DNA from: Paenibacillus sp. FSL K6-1096
GTDB taxonomy: Bacteria; Bacillota; Bacilli; Paenibacillales; Paenibacillaceae
DNA length: 64,000 nucleotides
Assembly: GCF_037977055.1 (NCBI RefSeq)
Contig: NZ_CP150274.1
Coordinates: 2,108,001-2,172,000 of the forward strand
Direction: 5' to 3'
The notes under the pieces were generated by a model that was not told the DNA's origin, did no database searches, and saw only the letters and a list, made by a program, of their open reading frames with translations. The translations under genes and the position numbers were made by a program. How positions within the stretch are numbered: position 1 is the stretch's first letter; each line of letters starts with the position of its first letter. Shown here in pieces: positions 31,468-40,272 of the stretch.

Positions 31468-32844
31468 TCACCAGCCTTTTTCAGAATCGGGTTGCCGTAA
31501 AAGCGTACTGCGCACATCAGAAATCAGATACAGCGTTCCGGATACAACCGCAAGGTCGTCTTCCGTTGTGATCGTCTGCAGCTTCTGCAGCGCCTGGCCC
31601 CAATTACGTTCTACTATAATTTCCAAGTGTTCCTTGGCATATTTACTCCGCAGACTCTCCGCGATCGCCTGCAGGTCTTCCGCGTCCATTCGCTTACGGA
31701 AATCGGGTTCGGTCAGGATGAGCGTATCCACTATAGGCAGTATATGCTTGAGATACGACTCGTGATGCTTATTTGCAAGCATCCCCATGAGCAAATTTAA
31801 TTTGCCGTAGGGCTGGAACTGGGCAAGACTCTTGGCCAGGCTCTCGGCACCTTCCGGATTATGGGCTCCGTCCAGAATAATCCGGGGCGAAACACTGACT
31901 TCCTCCAGCCGTCCGGCCCAGAACGTACTGCGGAATCCCGCCAGCACATCCTCGTCCTCCAGCATGAAGGCCATGTATTGCCGCAGCACCTCAAGGACCA
32001 TCATCGCCCCGGCTGCATTCTCCAGCTGATGCTCGCCCTTCATGGCGATCTCCAGTTCAAGGCTGCGGAAGGGCCCCTTGAAGGTGAAATGCTGATTGCC
32101 GTCCCGCAGTCCGGCATCGCTGTAGCTGAATTGTTCCCCGGCTAAATAGAGGGTAGAACGGGCTTCAGCCGCCTTGGCCTTCAGGACAGCAACGGCTTCC
32201 GGCTGGCGTACACTGCTCACGGCCGGAACCCCCGGCTTGATAATCCCGGCCTTCTCCCCGGCGATCAGTTCCAGCGTATCTCCCAGCACATCAGTATGAT
32301 CATAGCCGACATTGGTAATCACGGACACAATCGGAGTCACGATGTTCGTTACATCCAGCCTTCCCCCAAGTCCGGTCTCCCATACGACTACATCGGGATA
32401 ACAGACTTCTCCGTAATAGAGAATCGCCAGCGCCGTGGACACCTCGAACATCGTCGGCGAGCCCAGCTCACTGTCGGCAATCTCCGCAACCAGCGGACGC
32501 AGCCTGTTGGCCAGCGTCAGCAGCGTCTCCTCAGGAATATCAGCTCCATTGTATTGGAACCGGTTCGTGAACTTCGTGATGTATGGGGAGGTAAAGGTCC
32601 CCACCGTATAACCGCTCTCCAGCAGCACCCGGGTCAAAAAAGCGCAGGTCGACCCCTTGCCGTTCGTCCCGGCCACATGGATGAACTTAAGCCGTCTGTG
32701 CGGAGAGTCCAGCTTCTCCATCATGAGCTCAATCCGCTCAAGACCCGGCCTGATCCCAAAAGGAATCAGGCTGTTAATCCAATCGACCGCCTCGGTGTAC
32801 GAGCTTAAGGGGGCGGTGTTGCCGCCCCGGATGTTCTCTTCCAT
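31468..32844 (-). CDS. folC: Bifunctional folylpolyglutamate/dihydrofolate synthase
   Basis: 458 residues. Mur-ligase-like ATPase: P-loop VAGTNGKGSTCAFL, WETGLGGRLDVTN, DGAHNPEGAESLA. It attaches glutamate to dihydropteroate and folates. Lies 5 nt after valS, the conserved valS-folC pair, and seven nt before the proposed murC start. Confidence 0.95.
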   Translation of the reverse strand: MEENIRGGNTAPLSSYTEAVDWINSLIPFGIRPGLERIELMMEKLDSPHRRLKFIHVAGTNGKGSTCAFLTRVLLESGYTVGTFTSPYITKFTNRFQYNGADIPEETLLTLANRLRPLVAEIADSELGSPTMFEVSTALAILYYGEVCYPDVVVWETGLGGRLDVTNIVTPIVSVITNVGYDHTDVLGDTLELIAGEKAGIIKPGVPAVSSVRQPEAVAVLKAKAAEARSTLYLAGEQFSYSDAGLRDGNQHFTFKGPFRSLELEIAMKGEHQLENAAGAMMVLEVLRQYMAFMLEDEDVLAGFRSTFWAGRLEEVSVSPRIILDGAHNPEGAESLAKSLAQFQPYGKLNLLMGMLANKHHESYLKHILPIVDTLILTEPDFRKRMDAEDLQAIAESLRSKYAKEHLEIIVERNWGQALQKLQTITTEDDLAVVSGTLYLISDVRSTLLRQPDSEKGW

Positions 32845-32849
32845 ATCTC

Positions 32850-35576
32850 TTATCCTCTCAGCTCTGCGATACGGGCCAGCACGGTCTCACGCTTCGCGGA
32901 GTAATCCGCCTGCTTCGCCCGCTCCTCTTCGATGACTTTGGCCGGCGCTTTGGCGACAAAGCCCGGATTGCCGAGCTTCTTCTCCACACGTTCAACCTCG
33001 CTGTTCAGCGTCTGCACTTCTTTCTCCAGACGGGCAATCTCCTGGTCAATATCGATCAGGCCCGACAGCGGCAGCAGCAGCTCGGCACCGGTAACCACGG
33101 CGGACATCACTTTGTCCGGGGCCTGCGGAGCGAGCCCTGACTCCAGGGAAGAGGTGTTGCAGAAGCGCCCGATGTAATGCTCGTTGCGGGAGATAATATC
33201 CAGGGTCTCCTGGCTGCCCGCCTTGATGATCAGCTCTACCTTTTTGCTCATTGGCACATTCACTTCAGCGCGGATGTTGCGTACCGCCCGGATCATATCC
33301 ATCAGCAGATTCATCTCGGACACGGACTGCGGATTCTCAAGCTGCGCATCGTAACGCGGCCATTCAGCCAGCATAATGGTCTCGCCCTCATGCGGCAGAT
33401 GCTGCCAGATTTCCTCCGTAATGAACGGCATGAACGGATGAATCAGGCGCAGCGTACGGTCCAGCACATAGGCCAGAACGGACTGCGTCTTCGCCTTCGC
33501 ACCTGCGTCCGCGCCATACAGGGACAGCTTCGCGAACTCGATATACCAGTCGCACAGATCATCCCAGATGAAGTTGTAGAGCAGGCGGCCGGTCTCGCCG
33601 AACTCGTACGAGTCAATTAGACGCGTAATATCGCGGGAAGTTTCGTTCAGGCGGTGCAGAATCCAGCGGTCGGCTGTACTCAGCTCCCCGGTAATGTCAA
33701 TATCTTCAAAGGTTACACCCTCCAGATTCATCAGCGCGAAGCGGGAGGCGTTCCAGATCTTGTTGGCAAAATTGCGGGCCTGCTCCACCTTCTCTATGCG
33801 GAAGCGCAGATCCTGGCCGGCCGTAATCCCGGTCGAAATCATATAGCGCATCGCATCCGCACCATACTGCTCGATGACATCCAGCGGATCGATCCCGTTG
33901 CCGAGCGATTTGGACATTTTGCGGCCCTCGGCATCCCGTACCAGACCGTGCATGTATACATCAGCGAACGGCTTCTGGCCGGTAAGCTCAAAGGCGGAGA
34001 AAATCATGCGCGCCACCCAGAAATAGATAATGTCATAGGCGGTAACCAGCACATTGTTAGGGTAGTAACGCTTGAATTCGGCACTGTTCTCATCGGGCCA
34101 GCCCATTGTGGCGAACGGCCACAGGTTGGAGCTGAACCAGGTATCCAGCACATCCTCATCCTGCTTCAGATCATCAAGGCCGCCGCTCATCTCACGGGCT
34201 TCCTCTTCACTGTAGGCAACGAAGACTTCACCGGTTGACTCCGAATACCAGGCCGGAATCCGGTGACCCCACCACAGCTGGCGGGAGATACACCAGTCGC
34301 GTACATTCTCGATCCAGTTCAGGTAAGTCTTCTCGAACCGTTCAGGCACAAATTGAACGCCGTTGTTATCCTTCTGCGCCTGGATGGCTACTTCAGCTAG
34401 CGGCTGCATTTTGACGAACCACTGGGTGGACAGATAAGGCTCGACTACCGCGCCGGAGCGCTCGCTGTGACCTACCTGGTGTACATGATCCTCGATGGAG
34501 ATCAGAACTCCCTGCTCCTTCAGGTCCGCCACAATATTCTTGCGGCATTCACTGCGGTCCTGGCCCTGATACGGCCCCGCTTCCTCATTCATGATGCCCC
34601 CCTCATCCATCACGTTGATCTGCGGCAGATTGTGGCGCTGGCCTACCTCGAAGTCATTCGGATCGTGTGCAGGTGTAATTTTGACTGCACCGCTGCCGAA
34701 CTCTTTGTCTACATATTCATCGGCAACCACCGGAATCTCCCGGCCGATAATTGGCAGAATCAGGGTCTTGCCGATCAGATCCTTGTAACGCTCATCCTTA
34801 GGGTGAACCGCTACCGCTGTATCGCCCAGCATCGTCTCGGGCCGGGTGGTGGCTACGGTGATGAAGCCGCTGCCGTCCTTAAGCGGATAGCGCAGATGAT
34901 ACAGATGCCCGTTCACTTCCTTGTATTCAACCTCGATGTCAGACAGTGCCGTCCGGGCGGAAGGGTCCCAGTTGATAATGCGCTTGCCGCGGTAGATCAG
35001 ACCTTTGCGGTACAGTTCAACAAAAACCTGGCGTACCCCCTTGGTCAAGCCTTCATCCAGTGTGAAGCGCTCGCGGGAATAGTCCAGCGATAGGCCCATT
35101 TTGGCCCACTGCTCGTGGATGGTCTCTGCATACTGATCCTTCCAGGCCCACACCTGCTCCAGGAACTTCTCGCGTCCCAGATCATGGCGGGAAATGCCCT
35201 GCCCGCGCAGCTTCTGCTCTACCTTAGTCTGTGTAGCGATTCCGGCATGGTCCGTACCCGGCAGCCAGAGAGTATCATAGCCCTGCATCCGCTTGGTGCG
35301 GATCAGCACATCCTGGATCGTGAAATCCAGCGCGTGTCCGATATGCAGCATCCCTGTAACATTCGGCGGCGGAATCACGATGCTGTAAGGCTCCGCATCC
35401 GGCCGTTTGCCTGCTTCAAAGAAGCCGTTCTCCATCCAGTAGCTATACCATTTCTTCTCTGCCGCCCCCGGGTTGTATGTAGTCGGCATGTCGCTCTGCT
35501 TGTGATCAGCCGTCCCGGCGGCCTCTGCCGCTTCCTGCTGGTTCGGCAGCTCCGCTGCCATGTTGTTATCAGCCAT
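32850..35576 (-). CDS. valS: Valine--tRNA ligase
   Basis: 908 residues from the ATG at 35576 (TGGAGGG seven nt upstream); the open frame reaches 35783 but that part is T-box leader. Class I synthetase: [14 protein letters not shown] (HIGH), editing domain, [14 protein letters not shown] (KMSKS), anticodon-binding domain and a C-terminal coiled coil typical of ValRS (about 840-908). The N-terminus carries about 35 extra Ala/Gln-rich residues before the conserved core. Expression is controlled by the T-box leader. Confidence 0.97.
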   Translation of the reverse strand: MADNNMAAELPNQQEAAEAAGTADHKQSDMPTTYNPGAAEKKWYSYWMENGFFEAGKRPDAEPYSIVIPPPNVTGMLHIGHALDFTIQDVLIRTKRMQGYDTLWLPGTDHAGIATQTKVEQKLRGQGISRHDLGREKFLEQVWAWKDQYAETIHEQWAKMGLSLDYSRERFTLDEGLTKGVRQVFVELYRKGLIYRGKRIINWDPSARTALSDIEVEYKEVNGHLYHLRYPLKDGSGFITVATTRPETMLGDTAVAVHPKDERYKDLIGKTLILPIIGREIPVVADEYVDKEFGSGAVKITPAHDPNDFEVGQRHNLPQINVMDEGGIMNEEAGPYQGQDRSECRKNIVADLKEQGVLISIEDHVHQVGHSERSGAVVEPYLSTQWFVKMQPLAEVAIQAQKDNNGVQFVPERFEKTYLNWIENVRDWCISRQLWWGHRIPAWYSESTGEVFVAYSEEEAREMSGGLDDLKQDEDVLDTWFSSNLWPFATMGWPDENSAEFKRYYPNNVLVTAYDIIYFWVARMIFSAFELTGQKPFADVYMHGLVRDAEGRKMSKSLGNGIDPLDVIEQYGADAMRYMISTGITAGQDLRFRIEKVEQARNFANKIWNASRFALMNLEGVTFEDIDITGELSTADRWILHRLNETSRDITRLIDSYEFGETGRLLYNFIWDDLCDWYIEFAKLSLYGADAGAKAKTQSVLAYVLDRTLRLIHPFMPFITEEIWQHLPHEGETIMLAEWPRYDAQLENPQSVSEMNLLMDMIRAVRNIRAEVNVPMSKKVELIIKAGSQETLDIISRNEHYIGRFCNTSSLESGLAPQAPDKVMSAVVTGAELLLPLSGLIDIDQEIARLEKEVQTLNSEVERVEKKLGNPGFVAKAPAKVIEEERAKQADYSAKRETVLARIAELRG

Positions 35577-35628
35577 TGTGAACCCTCCAATTTGGATAAT
35601 GAAATAACGCATTATGGTCTGGAAATAC

Positions 35629-35660
35629 AAAAAGACCTTTCGTCTCAAAGGACGAAAGGC
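35629..35660 (-). terminator. Regulated terminator of the valS T-box
   Basis: Minus-strand stem CCTTTCGTC / GACGAAAGG followed by TCTTTTT. Its 5' arm lies just after the T-box antiterminator bulge, so the two structures exclude each other. Confidence 0.88.
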
Positions 35661-35945
35661 CATTCTTTCGCGGTACCACCTTTGTTTCGCGCCAATACAA
35701 AGCAGCAAAGCTGCTCCAAGCTCCCGGACGGGCGCTTCAAGCTTAGCGCGACACTCATGCAGATAACGGCTGCATCCGGCCACATCCTAACCCGCTCTTC
35801 AATGGCAGGCTCAGAAGGGCAACTCCGGGGCGACTTCGGGGGCTGCATCCTGCGGAAATTCACAGCAACTACCATTCCGCTCTCTGAAGGGCTGACCGCC
35901 TACTCTTCCCGTTCCCAGTCTTTATGCTAGTTATTACTTAGTACA
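35629..35945 (-). promoter_or_regulatory. T-box leader of valS
   Basis: Minus strand leader of about 310 nt. The T-box sequence AAGGTGGTACCGCG is at 35669-35682. Stem I elements include AGAGAGCGGAATGGT. A probable specifier GTC (valine) follows GAA at 35832-35834. The downstream terminator is at 35629-35660. Uncharged tRNA-Val would stabilise the antiterminator and let valS be transcribed. The specifier is inferred from its GAA-xxx-G context. Confidence 0.9.
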
Positions 35946-35974
35946 ATAATACCTTCAGTATTATCCCTAGTCAA
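35946..35974 (-). promoter_or_regulatory. Promoter of valS-folC-murC
   Basis: Minus strand -35 TTGACT (35969-35974), 17-bp spacer, -10 TATTAT (35946-35951), immediately upstream of the T-box leader. Confidence 0.8.
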
Positions 35975-36015
35975 CCAGCATATACACAAACCTGTCAACG
36001 GATGAAACTTAAGGC

Positions 36016-36681
36016 TTACTCCCCGCTCCAGATCACCTGAACCACATTGAAGCCCTGGCGGCTGCCCGTTCCGGGAGCCCCGTCCAAGGTAACAGCAAAC
36101 GTGCTTCCTGAATCAATAATCTGGAAGGCAGCTGCAGAGACTTCTTCCGATTTGGACGTGGCGCCCTTTTGGGCGAAATAGTCCTTATACGTATTGCCCA
36201 GCGCCTCCAGCCCCTGCTTGGTGGTGTAGCTGAAGGTAGCGGACGGCTTGCCGGTCGCCGAGCCTTCGATCAGATCATAGATTTTGGCATCGGCGGGAAG
36301 CGGGAAGTCCGCCGGCAGGCTCTTCGGACGCTTTACGGCTTCCGTGGCCGTTCCTGCGGAGGTGCCGCCTGTGGAAGTGCCCGTAGACGCAGAACCGCCG
36401 CCGATAATGACCTTGCTGGTTGCGGCATCGTAGGTGACCGGGGTGTTCAGCGCTTCACCAATCGAGCGTACCGGCAGATAAGTGATACCGTTATACGTGA
36501 TCGGGGCAAGCGTTTTACCGTTGCCGTCCTTAGGCGTATAGGCTTGGCCGTTCACGACGATTCCAATCTTGTTGTTCAGCGCCGCTTTGATCTGCTGCAG
36601 ACCGCCGGCGGCATAGGCACCAGCGGACACAGCCAGCGTTAAGCCGAGTGCGGCCGCAGTAGCCGTAACTTTTCTCTTCAT
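36016..36681 (-). CDS. Secreted stalk-domain protein (copper amine oxidase N-terminal-like)
   Basis: 221 residues, ATG with AAAGGATGAGAG. Signal peptide about 1-25 (MKRKVTATAAALGLTLAVSA..AYA). Residues about 38-95 form a copper-amine-oxidase-like stalk domain (IGIVVNGQAYTPKDG ... ITYLPVRSIGEALN ... TYDAATSKVIIGG). A Ser/Thr/Gly linker follows, and then a C-terminal region with no recognised family. Such stalk domains are abundant in exported Paenibacillus proteins. No enzymatic activity is implied. Confidence 0.7.
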   Translation of the reverse strand: MKRKVTATAAALGLTLAVSAGAYAAGGLQQIKAALNNKIGIVVNGQAYTPKDGNGKTLAPITYNGITYLPVRSIGEALNTPVTYDAATSKVIIGGGSASTGTSTGGTSAGTATEAVKRPKSLPADFPLPADAKIYDLIEGSATGKPSATFSYTTKQGLEALGNTYKDYFAQKGATSKSEEVSAAAFQIIDSGSTFAVTLDGAPGTGSRQGFNVVQVIWSGE

Positions 36682-36831
36682 CTGGATCTCTCATCCTTTC
36701 AGAGGTGGGGGATTCCGGCGCAGAGCTGCCACGTTCTGTGATGTATGTAATGCCGGTTAGGGACTATTACCCCCGGCTACATGGTTTGTAAACCAAGGGC
36801 GGAGATACAGCTCATCACCTCGCGCTGGCCG

Positions 36832-37061
36832 GGTGTAATCGGTTTTTCGATTACATTTGCTCCACGCACCCACACCACGCCCAATGTAATCGGTTTTTCG
36901 ATTACATTGGGCCCACGCGCCCCCGCCAAGCCGAATGTGATCGGTTTTTCGATTACATTGGGCCCACGCACCCGCGCCACGCCAAATATGATCGGTTTTT
37001 CGATTACATTCCGCCCACGCACCTCCGACACGCCGAATATGTTCGGTTTTCCACATACATT
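36832..37061. repeat. Array A of 51-bp tandem hairpin repeats (5 units)
   Basis: Five units begin at 36832, 36883, 36934, 36985 and 37036, spaced exactly 51 bp. Each has a 26-bp core: AATGTRATCG, a T-rich loop, CGATTACATT (a 10-bp stem), then a 25-bp C-rich variable linker (often GGGCCCACGC). The last unit has a changed core (AATATGTTCGG...ACATACATT) that can still pair over TATGT/ACATA. Since 51 is a multiple of three, reading frames stay open through the array on both strands. No unit is preceded by a good ribosome binding site. Confidence 0.85.
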
Positions 37062-37102
37062 CCGCACAAGCACCTATCCGCCTCAACAGACGCCGTCACA
37101 CA

Positions 37103-37148
37103 CAAAAACAGAAACAGCCCCGTCCATAAGGCAGGGGCCCTTCCTGTT
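37103..37148 (-). terminator. Terminator after spoVID
   Basis: Minus-strand stem GGGCCCCTGCC / GGACGGGGCTGTT (outer AACAG / CTGTT) followed by TCTGTTTTTG, 35 nt after the spoVID stop. Confidence 0.7.
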
Positions 37149-37182
37149 ACAATTCTGCATTTTCGTCTCACGCGAGCCAAGC

Positions 37183-38514
37183 TCAGGGAATATACAGCAC
37201 CTGTCCCTCTTCCACGACCTGCCCGGAGAGGCGGTTGTACATCGACAGCTCCCGGGTGCTGAGCTGATATTTCTCGGCGATCGTATCCAGTGTCTCCTCG
37301 CGCTGGACGATGCAGAGCCGTACCTTGCGGAACATCTCTGAGCCGCCAAGCCCGCCGATGAACCGGCTTTTCCACTCGGTATCATTGCCAACCTCCGGAG
37401 CCTCAGCCGCGGCCTGGGAAGCCGCCTCGTCCGCTTGCAGATTCTCCTGCTCCCTGTTGACCCGGCTGGAGCTGAGCAGCGAGGAGAAGGTCAGCGGCTC
37501 CTGCCCGGCAGCGCCGGGGTCCTTCTTGCTGCCAAGCGCAACCTTGAGATCCTGCTTCTCCTCCTGGGGAGGCAAGGCTTCCGATGACAGGAAGACGTCG
37601 TTGTCCGCAGCTTCAATCTCTTCCCCGCCCTCCTTCCCGGCCAGCAAGGCAGCAGCGTCACTGGCAGCATTATTGAGAACCGGCTCCGCATCGGGAACGG
37701 CATGGAGATTCGCATGACTCCAGTGATCTACCGGGCTGGCGGCAGACTGACCGGCACTGCCTCCTGTGTGATCCGAAGGCGAATCCTTCTGGGCTGCCGC
37801 TGCCGGTTTGCTGGTATTCTGGGCAGCTTGCGGGGCCGCATCCAGGCTATGGGTTCTTGCCTTAGGTTCCTTGTCCTTCGGCTGCGCAGTGACCAGGGCT
37901 GCCGGCTGGGTGTACACAGCAGTTTCCGGGAATAACGGATTCGCCGCAGCGTCTGCCGCCTCCACCGCTTCGGCTTCAGGCTGTTCTTCCGCAGAGTTTT
38001 CCGCCACCCCTTCACCGTAGGTCCAGAGCGAATTCTCATATAAGGAATCCGTCTCTGAGCTGCCGGCCCGGTCCCCGGCCTTAGCCTTGAGATCCTGGGC
38101 CTCCGGCGAATAGGCTACCGTGTATTCCTCCTGCTGCCAGGCGGGCTGGGCATCGGCGCTTCCGATTCCGCGCAGCGAGAGCACACCGGTAATATTAACG
38201 GTTCGCATCGTAAGCAGGTCAATATCGAAATTCTCGATCTCCACCCCTATGTCATCCAGTGAGCTGACCCGGGTCAGCGGGACCGTAATTTCAACGGGAA
38301 TCGCATGCTCCAGACGCTGTGTACGATCGTCCTCCCCCCGGTAGAGTCCGGTCAGGAGCAGCTGTCCATGCAATTCGGCCCGGTCCTCCCGCTGGATCAC
38401 CTGGATGTCGGGAACGAGCTCGACTTCCTCCAGTTCTGCTATTCCCGGAAGCTCTTCCGAAAGGTGAATGCGTTCATAAATATCAAACCGCAAGCCGTGG
38501 GACTGGTCAAACAC
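37183..38514 (-). CDS. spoVID: Stage VI sporulation protein D (SpoVID), spore coat encasement
   Basis: 443 residues from the GTG at 38514, with AGGAGG nine nt upstream; an in-frame start 24 nt earlier lacks a site. N-terminal SpoVID domain (about 1-130, GLRFDIYERIHLSEELPGI ... EIENFDIDLLTMRTVNITGV), a long acidic Ala/Glu/Pro-rich middle, and a C-terminal LysM domain (VQREETLDTIAEKYQLSTR). In B. subtilis SpoVID is needed for the coat to encase the spore and binds SafA and SpoIVA. SafA is also in this window. The B. subtilis neighbour ysxE is absent here; the repeat array takes its place. Confidence 0.88.
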   Translation of the reverse strand: MFDQSHGLRFDIYERIHLSEELPGIAELEEVELVPDIQVIQREDRAELHGQLLLTGLYRGEDDRTQRLEHAIPVEITVPLTRVSSLDDIGVEIENFDIDLLTMRTVNITGVLSLRGIGSADAQPAWQQEEYTVAYSPEAQDLKAKAGDRAGSSETDSLYENSLWTYGEGVAENSAEEQPEAEAVEAADAAANPLFPETAVYTQPAALVTAQPKDKEPKARTHSLDAAPQAAQNTSKPAAAAQKDSPSDHTGGSAGQSAASPVDHWSHANLHAVPDAEPVLNNAASDAAALLAGKEGGEEIEAADNDVFLSSEALPPQEEKQDLKVALGSKKDPGAAGQEPLTFSSLLSSSRVNREQENLQADEAASQAAAEAPEVGNDTEWKSRFIGGLGGSEMFRKVRLCIVQREETLDTIAEKYQLSTRELSMYNRLSGQVVEEGQVLYIP

Positions 38515-38651
38515 GGGAAATGTCCTCCTTCTTGGCATAATCTATCCCTGAGACAAGCCCAGAGCATAAGCCCAAAATGTTACTCGACTCATGTATATGC
38601 TTCAAACAGGAAGGCATGACAACTTTGCCGCTTCTTCCTGCAGGCAGAAGC

Positions 38652-40079
38652 CTATTCCTGCGGGACGAGAGCGGTGCGCGCATCCGGGACGGAGTAATGC
38701 TGCGGCAATCTGCTGCGCATAAGCTCTGCCAGCGGAAGAGCGCCCCCGCTCCCGGCCAGCACATCGGCCGGATGGAAGGCAGCAGGAAGCGGCCCCCCTG
38801 TGCCTCCGGGCATACCTGCAAAGCGGACGGGATCGGGAATGCCCTGCTGTCCTGCCTGCTGCTCTATCGCCTTCTGATACACCTTCAGCGTTCCCGAAGC
38901 CATATCATCCAGTGACCGGTTATTCACTGCCCACGCTCTGGCCTGACGGCCGGTGCGCTGCCTCAGCTCCCCGTCGCCCAGCAGCTGCTCCAGCTGCCGG
39001 GCCAGCGCAGCGGCATCTCCGGGCGGAACGACCCAGCCGGTCTCGCCTTGCCGCACCATCTCCGGCATCCCCGAGGTTCCGGCGACCACCGGCGCGATTC
39101 CGGCCAGCTGTGCCTCCGTCACGGAGAACGGCTGCGTATCCTGCAGCGAGGGCTGCACATAGATGTCTGCCGCCTTCAGCGCCGCAGGAATATTATCCAG
39201 CTTCCCCGTGAAGTAGACCTGCTCCGAGATGCCCAGACGGCGGGTCTGCTCCAGCAGCTCTTCCAGCAGGCTGCCCATACCGGCTACAGCACAGATCCAC
39301 CGCTGGCACCGCTTATGCAGCATGCCCAGCGCTTCGATCAGCACATGCACTCCCTTGATATATTCCAGCCGTCCGGCATACATGATGACCGGTATTCCGT
39401 CCTGGAATTTGAGCGGCGCAGGCTCCGCCGCTCTGGCCACATATTCCTCCAGATTCACCCCATAGGGCAGGGTATGAATACGGCCAGGGCTGACCCCCAG
39501 CTCCCGGGTAAGCTGTCCAATCCACTGCGAAGAGACCAGAATCTGATCGGCTGACCGGGCACCCAGCGTCTCAATCCGGCGGAAATACCTCCAGATGGGC
39601 CGCTGCTCATACGCTTCCCGGGTCAGCCCCGGCTCCAGCCCCCTATATTCATAGAATGTCTCCAGGGAGAGCGCTCCGTGGACACTGGTGACCAGCGGAA
39701 CCGGACGGCGCAGAATCCGGCGCAGCGCATACGAAGCGATCGGGTCCTGGGCATGAATGACGTCATAGTCCTCCAGCCCCAGCACCGCAGCCCCCCCTTC
39801 AAATACGTACCGCCCCAGCTCGAAGCTGAAGATCCCGTGCTCCAGGTGCATCGAAGGGAAGCGGATCGCATCGAAATGCGGCAGCAGCAGCGTGTAGAAC
39901 GCTTTTTTATCAAAAGACTCCGTGCGGTCCAGCAAATAAAGCGTATTGCTCTCTACATGACTTCCCATCATGGTCACGGAATGGCCCTGTGCACCCAGCT
40001 TCTCCGCCAGCTGCTTCATATACGTCCAGATCCCGCCCAGATTGGTGAGTCCCCAGTAGGTAACCAGCAGTATCTTCAT
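38652..40079 (-). CDS. Glycosyltransferase family 4 protein
   Basis: 475 residues, ATG with GGAGAGGG. GT-B fold: N-terminal KILLVTYWGLTNLGGIWTYMKQLAEKL (donor-site glycine loop), C-terminal Glycos_transf_1 domain (VIMYAGRLEYIKGVHVLIEAL; ADIYVQPSLQDTQPFSVTEAQLAG; GETGWVVPPGD). About 70 extra C-terminal residues, Gly/Pro/Ala-rich, are not part of the fold. It is a retaining sugar transferase with unknown acceptor. The product could be an exopolysaccharide or spore glycan. Divergent from the GGDEF gene at 40273. Confidence 0.88.
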   Translation of the reverse strand: MKILLVTYWGLTNLGGIWTYMKQLAEKLGAQGHSVTMMGSHVESNTLYLLDRTESFDKKAFYTLLLPHFDAIRFPSMHLEHGIFSFELGRYVFEGGAAVLGLEDYDVIHAQDPIASYALRRILRRPVPLVTSVHGALSLETFYEYRGLEPGLTREAYEQRPIWRYFRRIETLGARSADQILVSSQWIGQLTRELGVSPGRIHTLPYGVNLEEYVARAAEPAPLKFQDGIPVIMYAGRLEYIKGVHVLIEALGMLHKRCQRWICAVAGMGSLLEELLEQTRRLGISEQVYFTGKLDNIPAALKAADIYVQPSLQDTQPFSVTEAQLAGIAPVVAGTSGMPEMVRQGETGWVVPPGDAAALARQLEQLLGDGELRQRTGRQARAWAVNNRSLDDMASGTLKVYQKAIEQQAGQQGIPDPVRFAGMPGGTGGPLPAAFHPADVLAGSGGALPLAELMRSRLPQHYSVPDARTALVPQE

Positions 40080-40272
40080 GCATCCCTCTCCCCGGCTATA
40101 GATTCATATAAGTTCAGGAGCGGACTGCCCCTTCTAGTCAGAACAGTATATGAACGGTATAGGCCGGATGAAATGGACAAATGTCCGTCCGGTATATTTT
40201 TCGAAATAACTTTTAATCAGGAATCATCTTTTCGGGTATAATCGGTATAAATCCTGAAAGGAATCTTCTGTC
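40080..40272. promoter_or_regulatory. Divergent promoter region between glycosyltransferase and GGDEF gene
   Basis: For the plus strand, TATAAT is at 40237-40242 with a poor -35 (TTAATC, 18-bp spacer). The inverted repeat GGACAAATGTCC is at 40174-40185. No clear minus-strand promoter is seen. Confidence 0.4.

Noticed and set aside
32850-35783. ValS with a 69-residue N-terminal extension from the start at 35783
   Set aside because: The extra codons fall in the T-box leader including its terminator; the ATG at 35576 has a good ribosome binding site.
36832-37061. CRISPR array
   Set aside because: The period is regular, but the intervals between cores are related and C-rich, the core is a short palindrome with drift, and no cas genes are nearby.
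36757-37086. Open frames on both strands through repeat array A as protein-coding genes
   Set aside because: Several frames are open at once because the unit is 51 bp long. None has a good ribosome binding site, and conservation is highest in the palindrome rather than in one reading frame.
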